A stretch of DNA of 64,000 nucleotides from Brachynemurus nebulosus (GCA_035578155.1 JAPWDM010000024.1:1976501-2040500), one strand, 5' to 3'; positions 21,983-33,043 are shown, counted from the first letter of the stretch. The notes: generated by a model from the letters alone, not told the origin. Numbers and translations are program-made.

Positions 21983-23690
21983 TAATTATGATTTACAGAA
22001 ATTTTACGAGAACAAAATCACACCGCTAATAATACACTTTTAGAATATTACAATACAAAAGGTCAAATACCCTATTAAAATAAAGCTCTTGAAGATGCTA
22101 ATTAAAAATTTTAAAACAATTACATTTTTTTTTTTTAAATTTTGTTTTTGGATAAGTAAGTACAAAATTTTACTTTCTAGGTTAACAGGTATAGGAAAAC
22201 AATAAAAATTTATTAAAAATTATATCAATATCACACAATAATATACCTCAATCATTCACACAATTTCAATTTTACAAATCCTTTAAATTAAATTAAAGTT
22301 TAAATTATTGAAAAATTAAGTTGCGCACCTACGGTAAAATTATAAGGAAAATTCTACTTTATTACTTAATATTACTGTAAAATATTATTCAGCTACTCAA
22401 TCTAATTTACTATGTCATCAAAAGTTAAGCTTCTAATATGAAACGTTGAATACTAAATTTCGGTTTAGTCATCTACACACAAAAAAATTTAATTTTTCGC
22501 AAGATTTACAGCAAATATTCAATATGTTAATTAATTTTTTTTTTTTTTTTAAATTGATATTCGCGATTATTGATAACATTCGCTTTACAAAATTTTAAAT
22601 TTTAATATTACATTAAGCTAACCTACTTTTAAATTCTTATATTGATGCGCAATACTCTTCATGCAGCACTTACACAATCCACACATGTAATTAATAATTA
22701 TAAATTCATCTGCATATAATATTTCGATCAAGTTAGAATGCAATGTATCATGTACCACTTACCATTGCGTTGATGTACTCCCTCACACCGCTGAAACAGA
22801 TTCGCTAGTTCGCCACGATTTTACGTACTCACATATGTACGTATCCACAATTACTTATCGATGATTATGATTATGTATGCTTTTGGTAATGCATATAATT
22901 TAACCGTCTCAATCGTTGCACATATGACGGTGTCCTTCGCTGTTTATTTCAATGTTACTAATGCAATCTCATATACCGAATGTTTACATTAAAATATAAC
23001 GATCTTTTGACTCACAAAATTTGATTCGAAATTTCCAAAAATTTAATTTTAGGCATCAACCTCACAAGAAAATGATTTCGTCCTTCAAAATTTACCCCGT
23101 ATTACTAAAAATTATTGCTACATTCAAAATTTTATAAAATACACACGCTTAATTTACTCGATACACCCGGTATTATGATTTTGCATATAAACTTGTTGAT
23201 AATTAAAATAATACTGCCTTTTGTTCTTTAGCCTAATGTAAAATTTGTTTAACTATGAATATAATTCAAAATGACGCTAACAAAAAAATAAAAAATTTTA
23301 AAACAGATTTTGAAAATTGACTATTTAATTCTACAACTTAACGACTTTTCCCGCTAGTTTTCGCTATTTTCTTTCTACTCTGGCACGATCACATAAAAAT
23401 ATTTTTCCACATGCATTATATTCGTAAATCTCATAATTTTTCAACCCCTTAATTTTATTAACTACGCAAATTACTTTATTACTTTATGATTCGGTCACAT
23501 TTGTAATTTATATGTTGCAATTGATATATCGAATTTTTAACATTATTCCGCAATTTACACGTCGCCTTTCCTTTTATTTTTTTTTTTTTTTGTCAACCCT
23601 TATTTTTCACCCTTAATTAAATTTTCTAACAGTTTACACGCTATTCGTCTCCTTAATTTTACTACTTTACAATTTACTACTCATTTTTAC
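21983..23690. other. Long leader of the retrotransposon
   Basis: About 1.7 kb of AT-rich sequence without an ORF lies between gag and the tandem repeats near the PBS. Leaders of this length exist in errantiviruses and can hold packaging, ribosome-entry or insulator functions; none of these can be shown here. Confidence 0.5.
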
Positions 23691-23900
23691 TACCCCAAAG
23701 TGTATTTGTAACCGTCTCTTGTTTACTACCCTACAATATACATGTCACAAGTTTTCTTTTTACCACCCCACAATGTATATACCACCCCTTTTTACTACCC
23801 CACAATGTACATACCACACCTTTTTACTACCCCACAATGTACATACCACCCCTTTTTACTACCCCACAATGTACATACCACCCCTTTTTACTACCCCACA
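23691..23900. repeat. 32-bp tandem repeat next to the PBS
   Basis: The unit reads 'ctttttactaccccacaatg' followed by 'tacataccaccc' on the plus strand, with four good copies and one or two degenerate ones upstream. The array ends at the PBS. Known insect errantiviruses such as gypsy have tandem protein-binding sites in the leader; an equivalent role here is only a guess. Confidence 0.75.
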
Positions 23901-23910
23901 CCTGACACCA
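23894..23910 (-). other. Primer binding site
   Basis: The minus strand reads TGGTGTCAGGTGTGGGG, beginning 2 nt after the LTR. It would pair with a tRNA 3' end ...TGACACCA; this looks leucine-tRNA-like, but the tRNA was not identified by search. Confidence 0.75.
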
Positions 23911-23912
23911 AA

Positions 23913-24992
23913 TGTAACGCCGCACCCTGCTAGGGGATGCACGTTAGTGGAACCCTGGTCGAGCGGTTGCCCAGAGAACCTATTGTGGAGGGGTGAATAA
24001 AAATTCGGGGATGGGTTCTGCGGTCCTAGTAGCCGCTCTGAGATTGCAACCGTATAGGCCAACCCCAGGAAAGATGTTTAAGAAATTTTCGTGCCAGAAG
24101 TAGTAATAAAAGAAACTCTCCAATTCTAGAAAAATATGAAAATTTATTTAATAAGTATAAAAATTACAAAAAAAATTAAATATAAACAAAAATTAATATT
24201 GAATTTATAAAGGAACAAAGTAAAAACATATCGCGAAATATCTATACTACGCTTAATTTACCCCTCATTTATAACCCTCAGATTATGATATCAATGATTT
24301 ATTGAATATGTATGAAAAATTATATATAAAAAAAAAACAATATAATCGGTAAAACTATAAATGTTTCAGTTAACAATTTATCATTGAAATACGTAACTAA
24401 ATCAATTTGCTTTTTCCCGCACGCTAAAAATACAATAATAATAATAATAATAATACTAACTCTAAATCACCGGAATAATCCAAGAATGATTTTAATGTTT
24501 CACACTTACCTCGCTGGATCTTCGCCCTTAAACGCTTACCAATTTAACTACCCTTCGCTTTCACCTGCACTACTCCACACATTAAACACCCCTTTTGTTA
24601 ACAAAATACCCTCCAATTACAATATCTCACAATATTTCTCACTTAACTCTGCACTTTCTACTTTCTAACACTTCTACACACTCTCTCTAACAATGCTCTA
24701 CACACTCTCTAACAATGCTCTATCCAGACTCTAACGCTGCTACTCTCACACTCCTCCCGTTCCCAAGGTACATACATCCGCTCTGTCCAAGGCGACTGTG
24801 TTCTTATCGCATAATTAATTCTGCGAATTCATACATGATCTTACTTGTTCGATTTATCAAAGTATATTCGAACACAGTTGCTTGGATCACAATTTAAGTT
24901 ATAAAATTATTCGATTTGGTAAGCGTTGAAAGTCGACCATACACGCGATGGTTTTAACGACCATATACGCTCTAATTTCTTTATGCTTTACA
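23913..24992 (-). repeat. 5' LTR (1080 bp)
   Basis: On the element's strand it runs TGTAAAGC...GCGTTACA and matches the 3' LTR except for one extra AAT unit. It should hold the promoter. A direct repeat 'ctctctaacaatgctcta' occurs twice near 24685-24725. A minus-strand AATAAA lies at 24143-24148. ORFs inside the LTR are incidental. Confidence 0.95.
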
Positions 24993-24996
24993 TATT
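24993..24996. repeat. Target site duplication TATT (right)
   Basis: Second copy of the 4-bp duplication flanking the retrotransposon; see 11237-11240. Confidence 0.85.
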
Positions 24997-25028
24997 CTTG
25001 ATAATTTTTATATAAAAAAAACGAACAA

Positions 25029-25176
<148 letters not shown>

Positions 25177-25339
25177 AGAGATTATTCAATTGAGAGAAAT
25201 AAAATATAACTGAATTCTTAAATTGGATTAAAAAAGTCATGACAAGACACTTATAAAGCTTTTTTTTCGAATGTAGAATTGCAAAACATGAGACAAACAT
25301 GATTTCGCTATGAGTGCGAGTGCAATAAAACGATTTTTT

Positions 25340-25619
25340 CCAACATACTGCCTAATTTTTCTGAAAAAGTAATTTACCTAGAGCAATGGTTCAGACATTT
25401 TTTATATGATTTGCCTCGTTTTTTCGATTGGTGTAAAAAAAATTTCAAAAAGATGGTTAATTCTGACAAAAAACTCATTTTGTTGACAAAAAATCTCGTG
25501 AAGCCTACTTCTGGGCATCCGACGTGTCCGGCTAACGAACTCGTCCAACCGTTTAAGATTTTCAACATTTTCATCAAATTTAATAAGCATTAAACGTTTC
25601 GTTCGAGGGTTATCGCGAG

Positions 25620-25686
<67 letters not shown>
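25340..25686 (+). repeat. Microsatellite-bearing element, copy 4 (left half)
   Basis: It contains 'gcctacttctgggcatccga', 'gtgtccggctaacgaactcg', 'aataagcattaaacgtttcg' and 'gggttatcgcgagttatata', passing into (TA)n at 25620-25686. The sequence after the TA tract does not match the other copies, so the right half is missing. Confidence 0.65.
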
Positions 25687-25689
<3 letters not shown>

Positions 25690-26171
25690 GATTTTTACAC
25701 CAATATTTCCTTGATTTTTTTTGCTTGTATTCTAACACACCTAGAGACTCTCTGAGTAAACCTAGAAGGCTGAAATTTTGTATCTCTATATCGAGGGTGT
25801 GCCCTTTAGGGATTCCACATTACCTTGCCCTCCACTTTTCCCATTTTTACATCGAAATTCAATCGCGTTGTTATATGTGGTTAAATGTGATTTATTTCGA
25901 TAACAATACAGTAGGCAGAATAATTTTAAAGAAACAAATGAATTAATTACTATCATTTATCACAAATGCAATACATATAATAATATGTAAGTAATTTAAA
26001 AAATTTTATTGCTGTCAATTTTTTATTTTATTTATATAAAATAGAACTTTTGGATTTTTATTATTTATAAAATAGAAATTTTGGATTTTTTTGGAAAGAA
26101 AAAATATTTTCATAAAGGCTTTCCAGTTCACTATTTAAGGTCCTTTCTTAATATTTAAAAATAAAACACAA
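25690..26171. other. Spacer without recognisable gene
   Basis: 'aaacctagaaggctgaaatt' near 25762 resembles the very end of the window (63980-64000, 'aaacctagagggctgaa'), suggesting another dispersed repeat. No ORF is supported. Confidence 0.35.
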
Positions 26172-26395
26172 AGGCAATTGGCAGATAAGCATGGGTAGGA
26201 ATGCCCTCGTACGAATTGTGTTCGCTTTTCTCCTGCTAACTTCTATCGGCATAAAATTGAAGTTTACTGAAATTCAGCCCTTAGAAACTTAAAACATTTT
26301 TTTAAAGCCCCGATCAACCGGACACTCATCATCAGTTTTGAAACCACCAAAATGACAAATCGCTTGGAGACTTTCAATCAAATTTCGCTTGTAGA
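26172..26395 (+). repeat. Deleted copy of the 51.9-54.8 kb inverted-repeat family
   Basis: It begins 'aaaggcaattggcagataag', continues 'catgggtaggaatgccctcg' and then jumps at about 26300 to 'cgatcaaccggacactcatc', which in the other copy lies some 600 bp further in. An internally deleted copy is the simplest reading. Confidence 0.65.
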
Positions 26396-27056
26396 CATTC
26401 AATACCGAAGATGAAGGGAAAAATTCTACTTCCGTGATGGGGCCCCGCTGCTCACGGCGTTTGTTTCCTCTATTTTAATAAATCTGAACGCTATGGTGTA
26501 ATGAAGTTTGCCTAAATTTTTCCCAATTTTTCCCCCCTTTCTTAAAAAAAATTTCCCCACTTTCTTAAAAAAAAAAAAAAAAAAATTGAATATCTCCGAC
26601 GTTATTAAATATAATTTAACCAAATTTGGTGGGCGGTAGTAACTTCCGCACCAAACAAGAGATTACAGGTAAATTTCGCACTCTTTTTTAAAATTATTAT
26701 GATCCTATGTGTATTTTCCGCACTAAACAGTTGAAAATAAAACCAGTCATTTTTTGATAAAATTATATTTATCTAGTGTGTATAATACATATACAGGATG
26801 TCAATTTAAAAATAAGCCGGGCCTTGTTCTTTGAAACGGTAATAGGTAATTAATATCTGTTAAAACCGTTTCTAGAATATGAAGGGGGAACCATTATGAC
26901 CGGCATGGGAAACTTTTGCAACCAACCCCTTAGACTCCAGCCACCCTAATTCTATTTTTATAAATTGTAAGACCTCACTTATCAGTAGGTGAAAAGTACT
27001 TTAAAAATGTTGTTCATTAGTACCAAACACAATATTAAATTATCAAATATTTTTTG
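26396..27056. other. Spacer without recognisable gene
   Basis: It has a poly-A run near 26563-26585 and a 'tatacaggatgtcaatttaa' transposon-end-like string near 26790. A 65-codon ORF over the A-run is not credible. Confidence 0.35.
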
Positions 27057-27370
27057 GAGATAGGTTAGGTTAGTTTAATTAGTTTTGACAATATACTTCG
27101 ACTTTGATATAAAACTAGGTGGCAAGGTTAGTTTAGTTTAGTGTTGACAATATATTTTGACTTTGGTATAAAAACTAGGTGGTGAGGTTAGTTTAGGTTA
27201 GGTTAGTTTAGTTAGTTTTGATAATATAATTCGACTTTGATATAAAATTAGGTGGTGAGGTTAGTTAAGGTTTGCTTAGTTTAGTTAGTTTTGACAATAT
27301 ACTTTAACTTTGATATAAACTGGGTGGTGAAGTTAGTTACGGTTAGGTAAGTTTTAACAATATATTTCGA
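27057..27370. repeat. Tandem repeat of about 80 bp with GGTTAG motifs
   Basis: Four units share 'gttttgacaatatacttcga', 'ctttgatataaaactaggtg' and 'gtgaggttagttta'. Short TTAGG-like strings (AGGTTAGGTTAG) occur between units. Indels make the period irregular. Confidence 0.7.
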
Positions 27371-28323
27371 CTTTATATGTATATTCTGGTAAAACTGGCC
27401 AAAATAAATATTTTTAATTATCCACTTGATTACCGTTTTTAGTATTTCGCTTTGCCTGAATTCTTATGAAATAAAAGCAGTTAATTGAAAGTCACCTGTC
27501 TGATTAACATTTTTAGCATTTTCCTTTGCCTAAATTTTTATGATAATAAGGAGCTAGCTGAATATTAATCACCTTCATAATTAGCATTTCCTTTTGTCCA
27601 AATTTCTAAAAAAGTGGTTTCATTTTTGTTGTAAATATTTTAGGAATAAATCGAATGGCAATTATCAAAAAACTCACCCGGTATATAGGTTTGTCGTGTA
27701 CATAGTTATGTTAATTTTCTGACCAGTGCGGAAATTACATGCACCCAATTTGGTATGTATTGTTATTAACATCTTGAAGGTCATAATCTATAATGACTAA
27801 GCGCCTAACTGGTACACTATCTTAACAGTTAATACAATTTTTATATGGAATTGTTGACATCCTACGACGTAATGTGTGAGTTAGCTAAGTTTCATTTCAA
27901 TGACCGTCGATATGTTAATATTTAGTATTTACAAGAAAAAATTCTCAACAGTCAATTCACAATTTTGATAAAACTTGGTATAGGTATGTGTAGTACAAGA
28001 AAAAACAACGGACCCGTATTTTTTTTACCTGCCACCGTAACCATTTAAGGGGTGAAATCACCCCTCAAAGTTAAGGTAAAATTTCAATTTTGCTTGATTA
28101 CTTGAAAACTGACAGATAGAAAGAAATTTTAAACTGACGGGACATTTTATTCCTAGCGAGCTTTCTACTGATATATATAAATCTAGGGTCGGGCCTACTG
28201 GAGGGGCCTATTAAAATTGAGAAAAAAATATAACATTTTATTGGTATGGCAGAACATTATTAGAAAATATCTTAAAAATCGGAGACATCAAGATTTTGAG
28301 GTGTGGTGATCATACGTGAAATA
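27371..28323. other. Spacer with a dispersed repeat
   Basis: 27771-27890 resembles 40250-40370: 'ggtcataatctataatg', 'aactggtacactat', 'gaattgttgacatcctacga', 'cgtaatgtgtg'. A short palindrome 'aggggtgaaatcacccct' lies near 28050. No gene is supported. Confidence 0.45.
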
Positions 28324-28329
28324 AGCCAT
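28324..28329. repeat. Target site duplication AGCCAT (left)
   Basis: The same six bases follow the other end of the palindromic element at 37606-37611. Six-base duplications next to 5'-AG termini are the known signature of Polinton/Maverick integration. Confidence 0.8.
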
Positions 28330-28744
28330 AGTAGAATAGCTGAGCGGGTTCTATGACACAGTAAAACCTCAATTATCCGGACTACTTTTTTGACCGTGTT
28401 AAGAACCGTGTAGTTTGGGGTCCTACTGTACCTAGTGTATGAATTGACCTTTGACCCGGCACGTACCAGGTACATGTATTTAAAATTGGTTGTTGACATT
28501 TGACCCCACACGCGCTCATACTGTAAGCCTTGAAATTCGTAAGAGATGAGTCACTACCCGCAATCAAATTAATTTATGTTAACCCATTATGTGTCATCAC
28601 AATTTACTTATCACAATTTGGTTTAGTGTTAACCCATTATGCGCCGGCACTAATGTAATTTTTGAATGTGAACCTAACGCATGCGCAGACTGAATTTAAG
28701 TACACGACGCATGCGCAGACTGAATTTTAGGCCAAAATTTGATA

Positions 28745-29275
28745 GATGGGGTACACTACCGCGTCAAAATGTGGGGAATACCCTAACTCGGGGGTGGCCC
28801 CAAATTTTTGACACCGTACTGTACTTAAATTTTTGGTACACTACCGTGTCAAAAGTGTGGACCCCCCTAGCCAAAAAAGGTATCCGATCACTTTTTGAAA
28901 CGTACTGTACGTGCAAACCTTGGCCCCAACACGCGCTTGCCTTAAGTACGTCATCTTAAACGAACTATCACGTCAAAAAATGTGGGGAATACCCTAACTC
29001 GGGGGTGGCCCCAAATTTTTGACGCCGTACTGTACTTAAATTTTTGGTACACTACCGTGTCAAAAGTGTGGACCCCCCTAGCCAAAAAAGGTATCCGACC
29101 ACTTTTTGAAGCGTACTGTACGTGCAAACCTTGACCCCAACACGCGCTTGCCTTAATTACGTCATTTTAAACGAACTACCAAGTCAAAAATGTGGGAAAT
29201 GTCCTAACCCAAGGGGTGGCCGCTAAATTTTGCGGGGCACTGTACCAAGCGCTAGATTTTAAAACCAGACTCCGG
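28745..29275. repeat. 211-bp tandem repeat in left arm
   Basis: 'ccgtactgtacttaaatttt' at 28814 recurs at 29025, a period of 211 bp, with about 2.3 units. Each unit contains GTACTGTAC palindromes and 'accctaactcgggggtggcc'. The mirror copy is at 36660-37190. The 28681-28959 ORF reads through this repeat and is not a gene. Confidence 0.75.
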
Positions 29276-30464
29276 GGTCCAGATTTCTGACCGCTACTGT
29301 ACTGCCGGAAATCGAGTGTTAACTGTACCTTATGGGGATTTTTGGTATATTTAACCTTGGAAAATTCCAGGAATTTTTATCAGTTTTAAAATAAACAAAC
29401 AACTAATAATTAAATGTTTATTTTAGCTGAATTATGATCATATGACTCATATAGTTTTTTTGGTATAAGAAAGATGACGTCATGGAATATTAATGAGTTA
29501 AAAAATTGTTTAGTAAAAAATATCACCCATTGTAGGCCTCAAACAAGAAATTATTTTTATCAGTTTTAATACTTTAACATTTAACCTACAGTGACCAATT
29601 TTTTAGTTAACTAACAAAAGTTCTTGAAATTTTAACAAGTTACAAAAAATATTACTTCTTATGGTGCACAACACTTTTGAATTTGACTGTAGCACAAAAC
29701 TGTTTCTATATCAAACGAAAATTATCTGAAATAATTCAGTATGTACATATGTATAGACTCTGTATATTAAAAATATTTTATGTATACACTCTGTATATTG
29801 AGAATAAGAAAGAAAATTTGTATATAATTTTAATTTTTATGAATACTAGTAAACGAATTGTATAGCCATTTATGAATAAGTATTAAATCTAATTATAAAA
29901 TAATTTATAAATATTGCAAAAAATTTGTTTAATCAGCAAAATCAATGTATATCATTTTAATACTGATACATATTTATATTAGGGTATAATAGTATTGTAT
30001 TTAACATTTTTAAACAGAATAAAAGTTCAATTTTTGGTTTTAAATTACTATAAACACGTCGCTTAATATAAAAATGATAACAGCATTGAGTTTTACTAAA
30101 TTTTTAAGTCTGTAAAATCAAAATTTTTATAGACTAGAACATTTTGAATTTGATACTTTATCAATCATTAACATATATATAATATCATGTATATATAACT
30201 GGTGTATATTTAGTATTTTTAATAAATATTTTAGTATACAGGGTGTATCATGAAATATGCTTTTCAATTAGAATAATAAATTTCATAAGATTTTTGTTAA
30301 TACTCTTATTGGTTAACGAAAGAAACTTTTTGCTGTAAAAAAAATAGGGGAATTCAGGGTAATAATTAAATAAAACGCACATATTTTTCTTTTTTTTAAA
30401 ATTTTATTTATAGAATATGTATACAAAAAAATTAAATCGCTTAAATCTATATATTACTAAAAAT
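29276..30464. other. Arm interior without recognisable gene
   Basis: AT-rich, mirrored at 35471-36659. It includes 'agtatacagggtgtatcatg' near 30232, similar to ends of common insect transposons. A 62-codon ORF (29677-29865) has no recognisable feature. Confidence 0.4.
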
Positions 30465-30939
30465 CTATTTATTTTCCATATAAAATTTTTTTAAAAGAAT
30501 ACAGTTTTCTAATGAGCAAATTTTATCTGAATGGATCATACAGCGTCTTGAATAATATTCATCTCGCAGATTGGAAATCTTCGGTACATCAAATATTTCT
30601 TCCAAATTCAAAATCCACGGCTGGTTTTCGGTACCATCAAACAAATTTGAAATCCATTTCTTCTTTTCACCGCCCTTGAAACTTCTTTAATATAGGTTTC
30701 AATATGGAATGAAGTTTTTTGTACGGAATAAATCCATATGACCAAGGTATCCCATGCCAATTTCGGCAAAGCCAATGTGCAGCAACCCGTTCATATTTCT
30801 TCGGCAACTCGTTGAAATCAAACGGTGCGTCGAATATAAGATGTAATATTTCATCCGAATTTTCCGCAACGATACCAACTTCTTTAAAATAAAATTGGTT
30901 GTTAGCTCCTTGATAGCCTTGTATGTCAAGAAACGCCAT
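30465..30939 (-). pseudogene. DIQG-type orphan protein, frameshifted (left copy)
   Basis: The first 90 codons (30939-30667) start MAFLDIQGY, then FKEVGIV, an HL-x-F segment and W-x2-N-W-H-G-I-x-W-x2-G-x-I-P-Y. After a one-base frame change near 30675 the protein plainly continues (GEKKKW...NLEEIFDVPKISNL...C-x3-H-x4-C-x2-ENC) to a stop at 30465. I recall similar DIQG-beginning proteins as recurrent orphans in insect genomes; that is unchecked. The D-x-Q near the N-terminus with I-x-E-like spacing faintly resembles a DEDD exonuclease start, with a key acidic residue replaced. A polyadenylation signal AATAAA (minus) lies about 57 nt downstream. The break is identical in the right arm. Confidence 0.6.
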
Positions 30940-31098
30940 TTTTTATCGCCGCTGTAGAACTGAATTTACTCACACAATCCACAACTTTATATAAAATAAT
31001 TAAAATTGGTGAGGATAGTTAATTTGTGGGATGTATCCGAAAAAGGATACTAATAGCTATTGCTAGTTGACCATCAAATTACAAACTGTTAATAATAT

Positions 31099-31455
31099 TT
31101 AGCACATTGGTGCATACCATGTTCTTTTCACTTTAAGACCTAGTGATTTAAGGAATGCTAAATTTTCGGGTGAAATGTGTTGTCGCTTAAAAGTTTTACG
31201 TTTAATGATCTTAGGTTTCGAAAGTCCTTTGCTAGGTTGTTTAGCGTTGGACTGCTCTGAATTGTAAATTATCATGGTTCGAAATGCAATTGTTTTACCA
31301 CGAAATTGTTTTTTCAGCGAAAGTGATGTTAACTCTTTGACAACCACCGGTAAATTGACAATATTTTGTGTAAGTTTAACTAATTTATACCCTTTAACCA
31401 TGATAATGTGTGTGAGCCCTTTAACCATGATAAGGTGTATGAGCTCTTTAACCAT
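31099..31455 (-). CDS. Basic 118-aa orphan protein (left copy)
   Basis: The ORF begins in three 27-bp repeats, each encoding Met-Val-Lys, so the true start could be the first, second or third ATG; the third (codon 19) gives MVKGYKLVK and about 100 aa. The C-terminal half is lysine/arginine-rich and ends SPENLAFLKSLGLKVKRTWY. This looks like a small nucleic-acid-binding or structural protein, but no family is assigned. It points outward from the 21-bp array and is identical in the right arm, which argues for recent origin or gene conversion. Confidence 0.55.
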   Translation of the reverse strand: MVKELIHLIMVKGLTHIIMVKGYKLVKLTQNIVNLPVVVKELTSLSLKKQFRGKTIAFRTMIIYNSEQSNAKQPSKGLSKPKIIKRKTFKRQHISPENLAFLKSLGLKVKRTWYAPMC

Positions 31456-31465
31456 GATAAGGTGT

Positions 31466-32084
31466 ATGAGTCACTCCGGGGGCAAAATAAGTCACTCCGG
31501 GGGCAAACTGAGTCACTCCGGGAGCAAAATGAGTCACTCCGGGAGTAAAATGAGTCATTCCGGGAGCAAAATGAGTCACTCCGGGAGCAAAATGAGTCAC
31601 TCCGGGAACAAAATTAGTCACTCCGGGAGCAAGATGAGTAACTCCGGGAGCCAAATGAGTCACTCCGGGGGCAAAATGAGTCACTCCGGGAGCAAAATGA
31701 GTCACTCCGGGAGCAAAATGAGTCCCTCCGGGAGCGAAATGAGTCACTCCGGGAGCATGTGAGTTACTCGTTGGAGTCAAATGAGTCGCTCCGGGAGAAA
31801 AATGAGTCACTCCGGGAGCAAAATGAGTCACTCCGGTAGCAAAATGAGTCACTCCGGGAGCAAAATGAGTCACTCCGGGAGCAATATGAGTCACTCCGGG
31901 AGCAAAATGAGTCACTCCGGGAGCAAAATGAGTCACTCCGGGAGCGAAATGAGTCACTCCGGGAGCAAAATGTGTCACTCCGGGAGCAAAATGAGTCACT
32001 CCGGGAGCAAAATGAGTCACTCCGGGAGCAAAATGAGTCACTACGGGAGCAAAATGAGTCACTCCGGGAGCATGTGAGTCACTC
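31466..32084. repeat. 21-bp minisatellite with AP-1 sites, about 29 units
   Basis: Consensus unit on plus: 'atgagtcactccgggagcaa' plus one base. Most units contain TGAGTCA, the exact AP-1 (Jun/Fos) consensus; a few carry variants such as TTAGTCA or GAGTAAC. An internal marker 'catgtgagt(t/c)actcgttg' occurs at 31757 and 32071, so part of the array was block-duplicated. The unit is 7 codons and stays open on both strands (MSHSGSK on plus, APGVTHF on minus). I regard these long ORFs as by-products. Confidence 0.85.
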
Positions 32085-32157
32085 GTTGGAGTCAAATGAG
32101 TAGCCCGGTGAAGCAAATGAGCTAAGTATATATGTGAAATTGTCTGAACCGGAATCA

Positions 32158-32721
32158 ATGGAGTGGGATAAAATGGATGTTTCAATTGGTGAATTTTTCG
32201 AACGTGAACCAATGCTACTGAACGAACTGACTTTGGAAACATTTCTTCAAATCTACAAGTGGATCAGTTTGAATGTGCTGAAAAGTTATGGTGCGAAAAT
32301 CATACAACGCGCCTGGATTTGGTTACCATCCTATTATCGAGCCATGTTTCAAGAATGTGAACCATGTTTTAAACATTATAATCGACCATGGCCACAAGAT
32401 CATATTGATGGACCACCTGGTTTGAAAATTCGCTGTGAAATGTGCAAGAATGGCGTGAAAATGGAGGAAAACTTTCAACCGCCCGTTGATGAACCATTGA
32501 CATTTGCAACACGGATTTCACACGTTGAAGACATATTTCTGACTCATCCTTATTTGTATAAAAAAGTCAGATATTTCGATATGTTATTATACTTAACAAA
32601 ACAACTATTGAAATATGATACTTGGGTGCAACATCTGTATGCATATATGATACCCGAATATGCACAACGAATTTGTCAAGTATGGGATCAGTTACCTGAA
32701 AACATGAAACAATTACGTTAG
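32158..32721 (+). CDS. 187-aa orphan protein of the palindromic element
   Basis: The first in-frame ATG is at 32158; the frame is open somewhat upstream, but only through a GTG at 32134 at the arm edge, so I prefer 32158. The protein begins MEWDKMDVSIGEFF and is rich in aromatic residues. It has two C-x2-C-like spots (ECEPCF near residue 73 and RCEMCKNG near 98), which could form a small zinc site. The C-terminal half is helical-looking (RYFDMLLYLTKQLLKYDTW). There are no membrane segments. No family was recognised. Because it is a clean ORF of normal amino-acid composition in a unique region between arms, I think it is real. Confidence 0.7.
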   Translation: MEWDKMDVSIGEFFEREPMLLNELTLETFLQIYKWISLNVLKSYGAKIIQRAWIWLPSYYRAMFQECEPCFKHYNRPWPQDHIDGPPGLKIRCEMCKNGVKMEENFQPPVDEPLTFATRISHVEDIFLTHPYLYKKVRYFDMLLYLTKQLLKYDTWVQHLYAYMIPEYAQRICQVWDQLPENMKQLR

Positions 32722-33043
32722 GGTGTTATTGAATATATAAACAAATCATACAATTTTTAATATTTATTTATTGTAAAAAATATTTCATATACATTTATTG
32801 TAAAAAATATTACATATACATTTACTGTGAAAATATTTTATATTCATACTTATATTTTAAAAATAAAGAACAATAATTATTTACATATATGTGTTATTTA
32901 TTTGAAAAAAAAAAAAACCTTTTTATCTTACAGGGTTAAAAAATATAAAAATAAAATATACACTTCAATGAGGGATAACTACTGCTGCTTCTTATACGGT
33001 GGTGTTCTTCAAAATTCAGTAAATTCTTAGTGTGGATAATCAA

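Larger units (their letters stand above)
11241..24992 (-). mobile_element. Gypsy-type LTR retrotransposon with env (errantivirus-like)
   Basis: A complete element of 13752 bp lies on the minus strand. Order in its own direction: 5' LTR (24992-23913), PBS, long leader, gag, protease, reverse transcriptase, RNase H/integrase, env, PPT, 3' LTR (12317-11241). Flanking TATT at 11237-11240 and 24993-24996 is a 4-bp target duplication, as expected for errantiviruses. The LTRs are identical by eye except for one AAT unit, so insertion is recent. Despite this, pol has a frame offset near 19740 and an in-frame TAA at 17516-17518, while gag and env are open. An env gene after integrase is the arrangement of insect endogenous retrovirus-like elements. 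Whether it can move cannot be judged here. Confidence 0.95.
28330..32133 (+). repeat. Left inverted arm
   Basis: Tip to core: terminal block with 'cagtaaaacctcaattatcc', a 211-bp tandem repeat (28745-29275), AT-rich sequence, the DIQG-type ORF on the minus strand (30465-30939), the 118-aa ORF (31099-31455), a short 27-bp repeat and the 21-bp array. ORF-level translation is identical to the right arm. Confidence 0.9.

Noticed and set aside
28357..28385. Independent pogo/Tigger-like terminus ('cagtaaaacctcaattatcc')
   Set aside because: It resembles such ends, but it lies 27 bp inside both arms and the 6-bp duplication fits the outer AG tips better.
30667..30929. 76-aa ORF in another frame of the DIQG gene (also 35006-35236)
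   Set aside because: Overlaps the supported ORF and has no motif of its own.
31466..32084. CRISPR-like array
   Set aside because: Units are contiguous 21-bp repeats without unique spacers, in a eukaryotic element.
31448..32242. 264-aa minus-strand ORF with APGVTHF heptads and plus-strand MSHSGSK ORFs
   Set aside because: The 21-bp unit is a multiple of three and stop-free in several frames on both strands. The ORF is antisense to the core gene and differs in length between arms.
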